37,100 nucleotides of DNA from an uncultured Treponema sp. (GCA_946532115.1 CAMNBC010000009.1:1-37100), one strand, 5' to 3'; counted from the first letter of the stretch, positions 17,540-26,723 are shown. A program made the numbers and translations. Notes: a model not told the origin generated them from the sequence alone.

Positions 17540-18643
17540 TTAGTTCCATTTATTGAGAATATCAATAACATACTGAACTTGCGAGTCTGACAATGTTGGA
17601 CTCATAGGCAAGCTCAATTCTGTTTCATGAATCTTTTCTGTTACGGGGAAAGAAAGATTATTCCATTCTTTATACGCTACCTGTTTGTGTGGGGGTATTG
17701 GATAGTGAATAATAGTCCCAATTTCATTTTCTTTAAGATATGTCTGAAGTTCATCACGCTTTTCTGTAAAAATCGGGAATGTGTGGAATACATTTTTTTC
17801 GTATGGAAGAATTGAAGGCATTTTGATTGCAGGATTTTTGATACCATCATAATACATCTTTGCAATCTGCTTACGACGGTTATTATCATCGTCCAAATGA
17901 CGTAGTTTTACATCAAGAACTGCTGCCGACATTTCATCTAATCGGCTGTTTTCTCCGATGTAATCAAATACATATTTCTTTGAAGAACCGTAGTTTCCAA
18001 GAACACGAACAAGGTCTGCAATTTCTTTATCATTAGTTGTTACTGCACCGGCATCACCAAATGCACCAAGGTTTTTTCCTGGGTAAAAGCTGTGTGCAGC
18101 AACAGTTCCCAAAGATCCTGTTCTTTTTCCGTTAAAGCAACATCCATGAGCCTGTGCGTTATCTTCAAAAAGTTTTAAGTTATGATTTTTACAGATTTCG
18201 CCAATCTTTTCGTTATACAAACAGCGTCCGTAGAGATGTACAAGCATAACTGCACGTGTCTTATCTGTAATTGCATTTTCGATTGTTTCCGGTTCAAGTT
18301 CCAGAGTCTCAGGATTTGGATCAAGAAGTACTGGCTTCAAATTGTTCTGTGAAATTGAAAGAATGGTTGCAATATAAGTGTTTGCCTGAACAATAATTTC
18401 TTCACCATCTTTCCAGCCATACAAAATCTTACAAGCTCGAATCATCAACTCCAAAGCCTGTAAACCGTTTGCAACACCTACACAGTATTTTGTGCCAATA
18501 TATTTAGCATAGTTTTCTTCAAAAACTTTATTCTCATTTCCCTGCAAATACCAGCCGCTGTCTGTAACACGAAGCACTGCTTCATGCAATTCGTCTGCAT
18601 ATTTTGCAGTAATATCTTTTAATGAAAGAAATGGTACATTCAT
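17540..18643 (-). CDS. fdtB: dTDP-3-keto-6-deoxyhexose 3-aminotransferase (DegT/DnrJ family)
   Basis: 367 residues, PLP-dependent. VPFLSLKDITAKY at the start, the substrate loop QANTYIATILSI, LFEDNAQAHG, and SFYPGKNLGAFGDAG with the Schiff-base lysine are all in place. Next to an FdtA-like gene it most likely forms dTDP-3-amino-3,6-dideoxyhexose (Fuc3N or Qui3N). The pair is separated by 13 nt. rmlA and rmlB, which supply the dTDP-4-keto substrate, are not in the window and must lie elsewhere. Base composition is nearer to gmd/fcl than to the AT-rich transferases. Confidence 0.88.
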   Translation of the reverse strand: MNVPFLSLKDITAKYADELHEAVLRVTDSGWYLQGNENKVFEENYAKYIGTKYCVGVANGLQALELMIRACKILYGWKDGEEIIVQANTYIATILSISQNNLKPVLLDPNPETLELEPETIENAITDKTRAVMLVHLYGRCLYNEKIGEICKNHNLKLFEDNAQAHGCCFNGKRTGSLGTVAAHSFYPGKNLGAFGDAGAVTTNDKEIADLVRVLGNYGSSKKYVFDYIGENSRLDEMSAAVLDVKLRHLDDDNNRRKQIAKMYYDGIKNPAIKMPSILPYEKNVFHTFPIFTEKRDELQTYLKENEIGTIIHYPIPPHKQVAYKEWNNLSFPVTEKIHETELSLPMSPTLSDSQVQYVIDILNKWN

Positions 18644-18656
18644 ATTAAAACTCCAA

Positions 18657-19064
18657 TTATTTTTTAACGCCTATAATCTTTAAATATTCATCATAATCAC
18701 GAATATATTCTTTTCCATCATAATGAGTGTTTGCAAGAACAAGCAAAACTGAATCAGATGAAAAATCATACATATCTTTCCATATCATTTTTGGAATAAA
18801 AATAGCCTGCATAGGTTTACAAAGTTCGACAATTTGTTCTCCAATACCATCTGTGACACGAACCTTTGATTTTCCAGCTACATTAACAAGAACAAATTCA
18901 CTTTCTCTATTCGCATGTTGACCACGAATTACATTTTTGTCTGAACCATATATATAAAAAACTCGTTTAATTTCGAATGGAATATCTTTTTCTCCCTCAA
19001 TAACAACAAGCTTTCCTCGTTCATCTCCTAGATCCTTAAAATCAAGCAATCTACAAAGTTCCAT
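18657..19064 (-). CDS. fdtA: FdtA/QdtA-like sugar 3,4-ketoisomerase (WxcM-like cupin)
   Basis: 135 residues, single cupin domain. Family landmarks: FKDLGDERGKLVVIEG, VFYIYG, then IRGQHANRESEFVLVNVAGK and AIFIPKMIWKDMYDF. Known FdtA/QdtA enzymes shift the keto group of dTDP-4-keto-6-deoxyglucose to C3 using two His in a HAH motif. Here the motif is HAN, so the second His is replaced by Asn, as I recall for a wider WxcM-like subfamily. The neighbour is the matching aminotransferase, so the pathway role is likely, but the exact reaction is less certain. Confidence 0.75.
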   Translation of the reverse strand: MELCRLLDFKDLGDERGKLVVIEGEKDIPFEIKRVFYIYGSDKNVIRGQHANRESEFVLVNVAGKSKVRVTDGIGEQIVELCKPMQAIFIPKMIWKDMYDFSSDSVLLVLANTHYDGKEYIRDYDEYLKIIGVKK

Positions 19065-19072
19065 TCTTCCTC

Positions 19073-19999
19073 CTATTTTTTACCAACTAACTTTTTTAGA
19101 CAGCCAATAAATCCATAATTTTTTAATGCCACAAAATATGATTTTAGATTTCGTTTATAAATAAACGAAGCTTCATATTTTTTTGTATATTCTTTATCAA
19201 TCACAAGCGTATCTTGCAATGTAATATCCATTTCATACGATTGGTCAGTATACCAATCAGGTGCTACGGCTGTATGAGTAGAATCCATTTGAAAACCTAA
19301 ATTTCTAACAAGAGGTTTTCTTGGAAAAATAGAATACCTACCATTAACAGCCATATAATCTTCCATTTGATAATCCCAAGCATCGATTTCATTGTTTGCT
19401 GATTTCAAAGAAAGATTTAATAAAATTTTTTTAACTTTCTTATTTAAAATAATTGTTTTTATATCTTTAAGTTTTTTATCTTGTAAGCTAGCATAATCTG
19501 GATTAAAATCTTTTATAACATGTGCCCAACTTGCCCATCCCCAACCATCAATAATAGTAGTCATGAAATAGTCATTCTTAACACTAACACAGTTTTCCAT
19601 TGTACAACCACAAATATATCCTACATTGATAGAATCTTTATATTTGTTTAAAAGTAATTCACAATAATTAAAGAAAGATTTTGTAGCAAGTATATCGTCT
19701 TCAAGTATAATTCCCTGTTCCACATTCTCAAAGAACCATTTAATAGCACCAGCAGGCCCATATTTACATCCGACATTTTCTTCGCGAAATAAAGTATGAA
19801 CGTTACAGTCCCAATCAATATGTTGCAGAATATAATTTCTTACTTCAAGAACTTTTTCTTCCTCACCAGCCTTATTTTTTCTTGCCCCATCAGAAGCGAT
19901 ATACAATTCCTTAGGTTGTATTGCTTTTATACCATTAAAAGTCTCTTTTACAGTATCAAGCCTATTAAATACAATATATAATATTGGTGTACAAAACAT
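19073..19999 (-). CDS. GT-A type glycosyltransferase
   Basis: 308 residues. Starts MFCTPILYIVFNRLDTVKET, then ELYIASDGARK and GIILEDDILATKSF with the DXD-like metal site, and DGWGWASWAHV near residue 150, which is typical of a small group of GT-A proteins (HlpA-like annotation) in capsule and O-antigen clusters. C-terminal region is charged. Starts 8 nt before the FdtA gene in transcript order. Donor unknown. Confidence 0.78.
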   Translation of the reverse strand: MFCTPILYIVFNRLDTVKETFNGIKAIQPKELYIASDGARKNKAGEEEKVLEVRNYILQHIDWDCNVHTLFREENVGCKYGPAGAIKWFFENVEQGIILEDDILATKSFFNYCELLLNKYKDSINVGYICGCTMENCVSVKNDYFMTTIIDGWGWASWAHVIKDFNPDYASLQDKKLKDIKTIILNKKVKKILLNLSLKSANNEIDAWDYQMEDYMAVNGRYSIFPRKPLVRNLGFQMDSTHTAVAPDWYTDQSYEMDITLQDTLVIDKEYTKKYEASFIYKRNLKSYFVALKNYGFIGCLKKLVGKK

Positions 20000-20028
20000 A
20001 TTTCCATTATCCTTATATACTAACAGTT

Positions 20029-21342
20029 TTACGAATTAATAAAATCATTTTTTAGCTTTTCTTTTATAAAATAACCTGCACCATCATTTGGAATATAGAA
20101 TTCACTTTTTATCAATTCATTTCTTTTATCTTTAAGAGGGTCAGTTCCTGAACGTAACATATCTAGCGTAGCTCTTAATTCATTCCAGTTCTCAACCCAA
20201 TAAAAACCACCTGTATACCCCTTATTTTTTATAAAGGAATTTGTACTTCCTTTTTTATGACAATAAATAATCGGTTTACCAGTCAGAAAATATTCTGGAA
20301 TAATACTTGAAATATCAGTAACTAAACAATCTGATGAATTGAAAGTTTTTATATAATCTTTTTGAGTGTCAATTTTCATATTATTTGTCTGTTCGTATAA
20401 TTTCTTATATTCCTCGATTTCTTTTTTTGAAAGAACACCTGTTATAAGCCAATTACTAAATGCTTGTGGATGAGGTCTAAATATAAAATCAATATTATTA
20501 GATGAAATACAATAATTAGGTAATAAATCTTTGTATTCAAAAAAATTACAATTTCCTTCATCAAGACACCATCGTGGAGTCCAAATAACACGAAATTTTG
20601 AATTATCTCCTGGAAAATTCCAATTTTTATCGTCATAATCTATCTTTTCATTCAAATAATCGAAGCATGGATTACCAGACATAATTACTTTACAACGGGA
20701 ACTTGGTATGGTATTTATTCGTGATTTTATGTAATTTGTATTTTCTGGACATTGTGTAAAATATATTGACAAATCTTTGAGAAAATCACTTGGATTACAT
20801 TGCTCATTTACTAAATTATTCTCTTTATTTGCAAGGAATGTAAAATATGGTACATAACATACTTTAGCAAAAGTAGAGATGTTAGAACTCTTTAGTAAAT
20901 CTGGTTTCAATATATTATAAGGCTGTTGTATAAAAACATAATCAGGTTTCAAATCTTTTAAATCAATAAAATCTTTAGTTTCATAGTTATAGCCTGAAAT
21001 GACATCTTTACCTGTCCAAAATTTCTCAGCCCCTTCTGATTCATAAGTATCATGATTAAATCCTATTTTAGGTAATTGTTTTTTATTAGGTATAGTTACA
21101 ATTTGTACATCAAAAGACTCATCAGACTTCATAGCCTCATAAACAGTTTTCAAACTTCCCCATACAGCTGGACGATGACACAAGAAAATTACCTTAATTT
21201 TTTCGTTATTCATTTTTTTAATTTTGAATCGTAGATTTATATTTTCTTGACTCAAAATTGAAATCTTAGATTCCAAGGAAGTTATATCATTTTTATAACG
21301 ATTATATATTCTTTTTAACAAAGGTATTTTTGAATAATTCAT
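20029..21342 (-). CDS. CDP-glycerol glycerophosphotransferase-like protein (TagF/TagB family)
   Basis: 437 residues. Residues 1-50 form a coiled coil (ITSLESKISILSQENINLRF). The rest is a GT-B type domain: KVIFLCHRPAVWGSL, WTPRW near residue 250, FRPHP near 290, and SDCLVTDISSIIPEYFLTGK, the family's donor-site segment. Relatives transfer polyol phosphates from CDP-polyols in teichoic-acid and capsule synthesis. Close by is a nucleotidyltransferase fusion that could make a CMP-activated phospho-compound, so this may be its transferase. No signal peptide; probably membrane-associated in the cytosol. Confidence 0.78.
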   Translation of the reverse strand: MNYSKIPLLKRIYNRYKNDITSLESKISILSQENINLRFKIKKMNNEKIKVIFLCHRPAVWGSLKTVYEAMKSDESFDVQIVTIPNKKQLPKIGFNHDTYESEGAEKFWTGKDVISGYNYETKDFIDLKDLKPDYVFIQQPYNILKPDLLKSSNISTFAKVCYVPYFTFLANKENNLVNEQCNPSDFLKDLSIYFTQCPENTNYIKSRINTIPSSRCKVIMSGNPCFDYLNEKIDYDDKNWNFPGDNSKFRVIWTPRWCLDEGNCNFFEYKDLLPNYCISSNNIDFIFRPHPQAFSNWLITGVLSKKEIEEYKKLYEQTNNMKIDTQKDYIKTFNSSDCLVTDISSIIPEYFLTGKPIIYCHKKGSTNSFIKNKGYTGGFYWVENWNELRATLDMLRSGTDPLKDKRNELIKSEFYIPNDGAGYFIKEKLKNDFINS

Positions 21343-21420
21343 ATCTATTATGAACCACCTTAAAATTTTGTATCGGAATAATTTTTTATAAACAAATCTT
21401 AATAACCATGATAGTTTCTT

Positions 21421-22344
21421 CTATACCCAAAATTTTGAAATATTTACTGATTCCATCATTTTCAATTTTTCCAAAATTTTTGACGCAAAGAAAACATCTT
21501 GCACAGAAATTCCTATGTTGTACGCAAGAATTCGTTCATTTTTATCTCGTACAAACATATCATTGTTTAGGACATCTGTCATTTCTGTAACCGATTTATA
21601 TTGCTTGAAATATTTGAATTCAGAAATATGTGGAATATCATCGCAGAAAATTTTATCAAATGCAAGATCACAATTTTGAAAACCTCTTGTCATAACAGGA
21701 ACGACGAGAACTCCTTTATTAAAGTCGCTTTCATCAGCAAATAAATCATCCTTTGCTGTTACACAAGAAACAATAACATCTGATTCTCGGATAAGTTCTT
21801 TTGTATCAGTGTATACCTCGAAATGTATATTTTTATATTCCTTAAAACGTTCAGCAAAAAGTTCGTGTTGATTTTTGTATGCAAGGATTTTTACTGTAAT
21901 ATCTTTTTGCTTATAAATCGAATCAATACATAGAACAAAAGCTCGTGCAATATTACCAAGTCCAATTATTGAAATTGATTTTGCATCTGGCTTTTTTAAT
22001 GCATTCACAGTGATTGCAGCAACAGCTGCTGTTCGCCAAGCTGTAATCCATGTTCCATCCATAAAAGTAAGCATGTCACCAGTTTCTGAATTATATAATA
22101 GAATATCCCCCTGTAAAGCAGGTTCTCTCTTGGGAATTCTTGAAACAACTTTTACACCAAAAAGATTTTTTTCAGGTACATATGACGGCATTGTATTAAA
22201 ATAGCAATTATCACCATATTTTATGCTTATTTTATGTGGTAGTACATAATTATTTTTATTTTTTATAACTTCACTTGCCCATTCTACACATTCTGCAGGT
22301 GTAATTCCTAGATTTTTAATCTGCTCAAAAGACACTTCTTTCAT
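21421..22344 (-). CDS. Ornithine cyclodeaminase / mu-crystallin family protein
   Basis: 307 residues, about the usual family length. KISIKYGDNCYFNTMPSYVP and the FMDGTWITAWRTAAVAA segment contain the family's substrate and dimer residues; SISIIGLGNIARAFV is the Rossmann dinucleotide site. Members include ornithine cyclodeaminase, ketimine reductases and SbnB-type enzymes in diaminopropionate synthesis, so the amino-acid substrate cannot be fixed. It is unusual in a polysaccharide locus and lies 3 nt after the nucleotidyltransferase-aminotransferase gene, which implies a joint pathway. Confidence 0.85.
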   Translation of the reverse strand: MKEVSFEQIKNLGITPAECVEWASEVIKNKNNYVLPHKISIKYGDNCYFNTMPSYVPEKNLFGVKVVSRIPKREPALQGDILLYNSETGDMLTFMDGTWITAWRTAAVAAITVNALKKPDAKSISIIGLGNIARAFVLCIDSIYKQKDITVKILAYKNQHELFAERFKEYKNIHFEVYTDTKELIRESDVIVSCVTAKDDLFADESDFNKGVLVVPVMTRGFQNCDLAFDKIFCDDIPHISEFKYFKQYKSVTEMTDVLNNDMFVRDKNERILAYNIGISVQDVFFASKILEKLKMMESVNISKFWV

Positions 22345-22347
22345 AAA

Positions 22348-24177
22348 TTACCCCTCTATTTCTTTTTTTATTGCTTCAACTAATAAATCATTATTTTCAG
22401 GTGCAATTACAGCTACCCTCATATATTGAGCACCACAGCCATATTTTCGTGTAAGGTTCTTTACAAGAAGATTATGCTCTTGTAAGAGATTTTCTGTTAT
22501 TTCTGTAACAGTTTTATTTCCAGTATACTTACACATAATATAGTTAGCTTGACTTGGAAAAACTTGAATATCTTTTATTTCTGAAAGCTTTTTTGCAAAT
22601 CTAATTCTTTCTGTTGCCAGTTTATCACAAGATTCTTTATATGAAGATTTATACTTATCATAAATCTGTAAGAAATATTCTGCAAAAGAGTTAATATTCC
22701 AGATAGAATTATTTTTCTGGACTTCTTGTATAAGTTGAGGCTTAGAAGATACTAAAACACCAAGTCGTAAACCAGGAACACCATAACTCTTGCTTATAGA
22801 TTTCAAAATTACAAGATTTGGATATTTTTCAATTATTGCTTCATCAATCATTGTATATCTGATTGTAGGTTCAGCAAAATCAATAAAAGATTCATCAAAA
22901 ATTAACTGTACATTTCTTAATTTTAATTCATCCAGTAATTTAAACAAATCTTCTTTTTTAAAAAAGTGACCTGTTGGATTATCTGGATTTATCAAAAGAA
23001 CATTAGTTGCATTATTATTATCAACAGTTTTTAGAATATCTTCAACAGAATATTCGAAATTCTCTTTATTTACAGGTATCTCAACAGTTTCTGAATTACA
23101 GAAACGTGCAGGATATTCATTGAACGTAGGATATGGGATTGCAGTTTTTCCTGTTACCATCTCCCCAAATGATTTTATAAGCTCTGCAGCTCCATTTCCA
23201 ACAACAATGTGCTCTGGTAAAATATTGAAGATTTTTCCTGCTAAAAGATTCTGTTGTCTAGCACCACTAGGATAAGCTGCAATTAAAACATCAAAACTAG
23301 CTTTTAATTCATCCTTAAGTTTTTGCGGAGGAAAGAACGGATTTACCAGATAACAGAAATCTTTTATTTGTGGAAATCGCCAGTAACCTCCATAATTATT
23401 TTCCATAAGTCGGAGTTTTTCCTGTACAGGTGCAAAACGAGTTTCAGCAATAGCAAGATCTGCTGGGTCATCAATTTCATACCATTGATCACCACGCACA
23501 ACCATACCCTTCAATGTTTTTGAATCCAAAAGGGTTAGAACTTTTAAAACCGTTTCATAATACTCATTTTTTCCAAATGATTTTTGATAAGCTTCAAGGA
23601 AAGGAATATAATATTTTTCTGAAAAATCTTTTGAAAGTTTATAAATATTTACGGTTTTGAAATAATCATTTATATCATTCCAATTAAAATGTGCTTTATC
23701 CAACATTCCTACGATATTCTTTTCTTTATCAAGAAGAGTACAAGTTCCGTCCATCCATGGTTCAAAGGGTGAAACCATAGCAAGATTTTTTTCAGGGTTC
23801 GATATTAAATCATTTAATATCTTTGAATCAAAAATCAAATCACTTTCAAGTAGAATTGTATCATCAGAAGAAAGCACATCTTTAGCAAGCCAGAGAGAGT
23901 AAATATTATTTGTTTTGTCATAAACAGGATTTTCAATATATTCAATTTTCATTCCATTTAAATTCTTTTCATTGAATTTTGATGAAATAAAAGATTTCAA
24001 AACATCACTCCGATAGCCAGTTACAAGTGTAAACTTTTTAATTCCAGCATTCACAAGTGCTTCAATTGCATATTCAATCAAAGCCTTACCATTTACTTGA
24101 ACCATACACTTGGTCCCATTCTGTGTATATCTACCTAATCTTTTGCCCATACCGGCAGCTAACATTAATGCTTGCAT
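22348..24177 (-). CDS. Nucleotidyltransferase-aminotransferase fusion (PntC-like)
   Basis: About 609 residues. Start chosen at the ATG at 24177: AAGGAAAGG lies just upstream and MQALMLAAGMGKRLG is the natural N-terminus. A frame back to 24201 lacks a ribosome site. Residues 1-235 are a LicC-like cytidylyltransferase (TKCMVQVNGKALIEY, LESDLIFD). Residues about 245-609 are a class I/II PLP aminotransferase of the HisC/CobD type: VGNGAAELIKS, LINPDNPTGHF, DESFIDF and SISKSYGVPGLRLG with the lysine. The order matches PntC of T. denticola, which makes CMP-aminoethylphosphonate. No pepM or ppd gene is present here, so the substrate may instead be phosphoserine- or phosphothreonine-derived (CobD-like decarboxylation) or phosphonoacetaldehyde made elsewhere. 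Confidence 0.85.
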   Translation of the reverse strand: MQALMLAAGMGKRLGRYTQNGTKCMVQVNGKALIEYAIEALVNAGIKKFTLVTGYRSDVLKSFISSKFNEKNLNGMKIEYIENPVYDKTNNIYSLWLAKDVLSSDDTILLESDLIFDSKILNDLISNPEKNLAMVSPFEPWMDGTCTLLDKEKNIVGMLDKAHFNWNDINDYFKTVNIYKLSKDFSEKYYIPFLEAYQKSFGKNEYYETVLKVLTLLDSKTLKGMVVRGDQWYEIDDPADLAIAETRFAPVQEKLRLMENNYGGYWRFPQIKDFCYLVNPFFPPQKLKDELKASFDVLIAAYPSGARQQNLLAGKIFNILPEHIVVGNGAAELIKSFGEMVTGKTAIPYPTFNEYPARFCNSETVEIPVNKENFEYSVEDILKTVDNNNATNVLLINPDNPTGHFFKKEDLFKLLDELKLRNVQLIFDESFIDFAEPTIRYTMIDEAIIEKYPNLVILKSISKSYGVPGLRLGVLVSSKPQLIQEVQKNNSIWNINSFAEYFLQIYDKYKSSYKESCDKLATERIRFAKKLSEIKDIQVFPSQANYIMCKYTGNKTVTEITENLLQEHNLLVKNLTRKYGCGAQYMRVAVIAPENNDLLVEAIKKEIEG

Positions 24178-24210
24178 AAAATACCTTTCCTTATACCTCA
24201 CAAAGAAGTC

Positions 24211-25740
24211 TTATTTCTTTATTTTATTTCCCAGCTTTTTTATATATAAAATTATACTTTTTCTTTCGCTTTTATTACAACCTATAAAGAAGCACAACAT
24301 AAATGTACTAATTACTGAAACTCCACAGCTACAAAAAAATTGTAACAAACCATTTAAATGACAAAAGGTAATATATGTACAAGAAAAAGAGATAATTGTT
24401 ATCAAAATAATTGGAAAAACAACGTTTTTTATGTAACTTAATACGGGAAATTCCATTCTTCGATACAAGTATCCTAGTCTCCATGTTGAAAAAATAAGTA
24501 TTGCTATAATTTTTATAAGTATTACTGTATATGCAGGATAACCTATTTTTAACACTACCCATAATAAAGGTAGTTGACTTAATGAAATAAAAAAGGCCAC
24601 AATTTGATAATTTCTTATATTACCTATTGCATATGCTACCATCCACATAGGACCAACAGCAGAATTAAATAATGAATAAATTAAAATTAATCGTAAAAAA
24701 ATAACTGAATACTCAGGCACATCTTTTAGCCAGAGTTCAAGAACAAACGATGCGTTTATACTTAGGGGTAAAACAAAAATATATAATAAAAAATAAGAAA
24801 ACTTTGAAGTCTTAAATATTAAATTTAATAAATAATTTCTGTCATTTGCAGCATAAGATTTAACAATTTGCGGTTCAAATGCTACTTGAAAATTACTTAT
24901 CAGGCCGTAAACTGCATTATTTACTTGATTAGCAATTCCCATAGCAGCATTTACAATTACACCATAAAAACGATTAACAATAAAATTTAACCCTTGTGTT
25001 GCTACCACATCTCCAATGCTACTAATAAGATTCCATCCAGAAAATGAAATAAGCTCTTTATATAATTCTTTGTCCTTATTCCTCTTAAATTTGCTTATTT
25101 CATAGTTCTTTGTAACATAAATAAAAAATGCTAAAAAAAGAATTAACGATATCGCAGCAATAAAAATTGAATACAAAATAAGTTTATCAAATGAAAAAAC
25201 TTTCAATAAAAATACAATTAATAACTTTGATACTCCCTCTATAATGCTTAAAAAAGCGAAAAAGGACATTTTTTCATATGCAATAATTGTAGCATTATAT
25301 GGAATCTTTAAGATATTTATAATTGTAGTTATAACAGAAAACTGATAAACCCAGTTTGCAGCAACCATCCTTTCTTCAGGTATTACAAGGTAATAATTCA
25401 AAAGTAACAAACCGACAGTTTCTGATAAAATCAGAATAATCAACGCTACAACTAAATGAATAACAATACTTGAATTAAATACATTTTGAGCCTTTAGGTT
25501 ATCATTTTCACCAAGCGCAAAATTCAAATATCTTTGAGTCGAAGCAGATGACGATGCATTTATAAAAGAGAAAAGGACAACAATACTTCCTACAAGATTA
25601 TAAATACCATAATCTTCAACACCAAGAACACTTAATACAACTCTTACCGTATACAATCCGATAAGAAGAAGAAAAAACATTCTTATATATAAGAAAACAG
25701 TATTTTTTGCAATTCGCTTTGTATTTTCGTTGGTAGCCAT
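24211..25740 (-). CDS. wzx: Wzx-type polysaccharide flippase
   Basis: 509 residues with about 12-14 hydrophobic segments. KRIAKNTVFLYIRMFFLLLIGLY and VLGVEDYGIYNLVGSI at the N-terminus are typical of MOP-superfamily flippases (O-antigen flippase Wzx). Moves the lipid-linked repeat unit across the inner membrane for Wzy. First gene of the long leftward polysaccharide run; no clear ribosome site precedes the ATG at 25740, which is very AT-rich upstream. No initiating sugar-phosphate transferase, chain-length regulator or ligase is seen in the window. Confidence 0.92.
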   Translation of the reverse strand: MATNENTKRIAKNTVFLYIRMFFLLLIGLYTVRVVLSVLGVEDYGIYNLVGSIVVLFSFINASSSASTQRYLNFALGENDNLKAQNVFNSSIVIHLVVALIILILSETVGLLLLNYYLVIPEERMVAANWVYQFSVITTIINILKIPYNATIIAYEKMSFFAFLSIIEGVSKLLIVFLLKVFSFDKLILYSIFIAAISLILFLAFFIYVTKNYEISKFKRNKDKELYKELISFSGWNLISSIGDVVATQGLNFIVNRFYGVIVNAAMGIANQVNNAVYGLISNFQVAFEPQIVKSYAANDRNYLLNLIFKTSKFSYFLLYIFVLPLSINASFVLELWLKDVPEYSVIFLRLILIYSLFNSAVGPMWMVAYAIGNIRNYQIVAFFISLSQLPLLWVVLKIGYPAYTVILIKIIAILIFSTWRLGYLYRRMEFPVLSYIKNVVFPIILITIISFSCTYITFCHLNGLLQFFCSCGVSVISTFMLCFFIGCNKSERKSIILYIKKLGNKIKK

Positions 25741-25976
25741 AAAAAAAAGAAAATTAGACTTATTTATAATAAAAAAATCTTTAAAGACAATTTACCCATT
25801 GGCAACACACGTTATTTCAGCCGTTACCCGTATTGGTATTATTCCCCACCTGGAAAGCGTGCTTGAACCAAGCTCCGCATCAAACAATGGGTGCCTTTTA
25901 GTCTATAAATAATATCATAAAGGGACTGTGTTGTAAACTGTTCAAAAAATGAATATTCTAATATATAATTTTTTCA
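25741..25976. other. Intergenic region with palindromic fragment between divergent genes
   Basis: Outward-facing wzx (minus) and the unknown gene at 26004 (plus). 25794-25892 is richer in GC than its surroundings and is bracketed by ACCCATTG and CAATGGGT, with an inner hairpin GCTTG...CAAGC (25861-25873). It may be a small palindromic element or a remnant of an old gene at the edge of the cargo. A short frame through it is not convincing. Confidence 0.35.
25941..25969 (+). promoter_or_regulatory. Candidate promoter of the unknown gene at 26004
   Basis: TTCAAA (25941-25946), 17-nt spacer and TATAAT (25964-25969), about 35 nt before the ATG at 26004. Matches a vegetative sigma-type promoter. 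Confidence 0.55.
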
Positions 25977-26003
25977 TTGTTTTCAAACTTGCTTTTTACT
26001 ATA

Positions 26004-26723
26004 ATGAGCAATATGGCATCTATTCGTATTGTAGGGGACATACTTAGCTTAAATTGGGCTGAAAGAAATTTTAATGAATCTGACTGTAATGTCTGTAAAG
26101 AAGAGCACGGTAATTTTTCTGATTTTTGGATTCATTCAGATAAAATAGAAAATTTAGAAGATATTCATAACATTAAAGAAGTTGCTTCAGAACTTATAGA
26201 ATATATAAATTCTATTTTATATTTTGAAAAAGAAAATTATTCCACTATTAAGTATGACAACATAAAAATTGGCAATACTATTTACAGTGAAGTTAATGAA
26301 TGTTTAGGTGTTCAGGAAGACTGCTTTATCATAGAAAACAATAAAGAAAAAGAACTTAATTCAGCGCAAACTGAAAAAATGAAAATTTGCTATCGGATAG
26401 ATTCTCGTGCAAAAGAAATTCTTAGACTTTACCAAAAAAAAGGTATTGATTTTGTAAACCTTTATCGTATATGTGACAAACTAAAATCATTTCAAATGGA
26501 TCCAGTAAAAAAGAAATGGGTTACAGCACAGAAGTACAGTGACTTTACAAATTCAGCAAATAATCCTCTAGTTTCAGGTGATGAAGCTCGTCATGGTAAA
26601 TCTATGGGGCAACCACCAAAAAATCCTATGACAATTCAAGAAGCAAAGCAATTTATTGATGGCATAATTATTCAGTTTATTGATGAAATTTACAATTTTT
26701 TAAGTTCTCAAGGAAAGGAATAA
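26004..26723 (+). CDS. Unknown protein, single gene opposite the phage strand
   Basis: 239 residues from the ATG at 26004 (a TTG at 25977 would add a hydrophobic stretch and overlap the promoter; ATG 26013 is also possible). It begins MSNMASIRIVGDILSLNWAE. Middle part is acidic and helical; the C-terminal third reads NPLVSGDEARHGKSMG, then EAKQFIDGIIIQFIDEIYNF. I do not recognise the family. It stands alone with its own promoter between the cargo locus and the phage connector genes, a position often held by lysogenic-conversion or defence genes. That function is only a guess. It converges with the connector gene at 26743. Confidence 0.6.
   Translation: MSNMASIRIVGDILSLNWAERNFNESDCNVCKEEHGNFSDFWIHSDKIENLEDIHNIKEVASELIEYINSILYFEKENYSTIKYDNIKIGNTIYSEVNECLGVQEDCFIIENNKEKELNSAQTEKMKICYRIDSRAKEILRLYQKKGIDFVNLYRICDKLKSFQMDPVKKKWVTAQKYSDFTNSANNPLVSGDEARHGKSMGQPPKNPMTIQEAKQFIDGIIIQFIDEIYNFLSSQGKE

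Noticed and set aside
25921-25945. IS256-like inverted repeat end (GGGACTGTGTTGTAAACT)
   Set aside because: The bases resemble such an end, but there is no transposase or matching partner end; it overlaps a plausible promoter.
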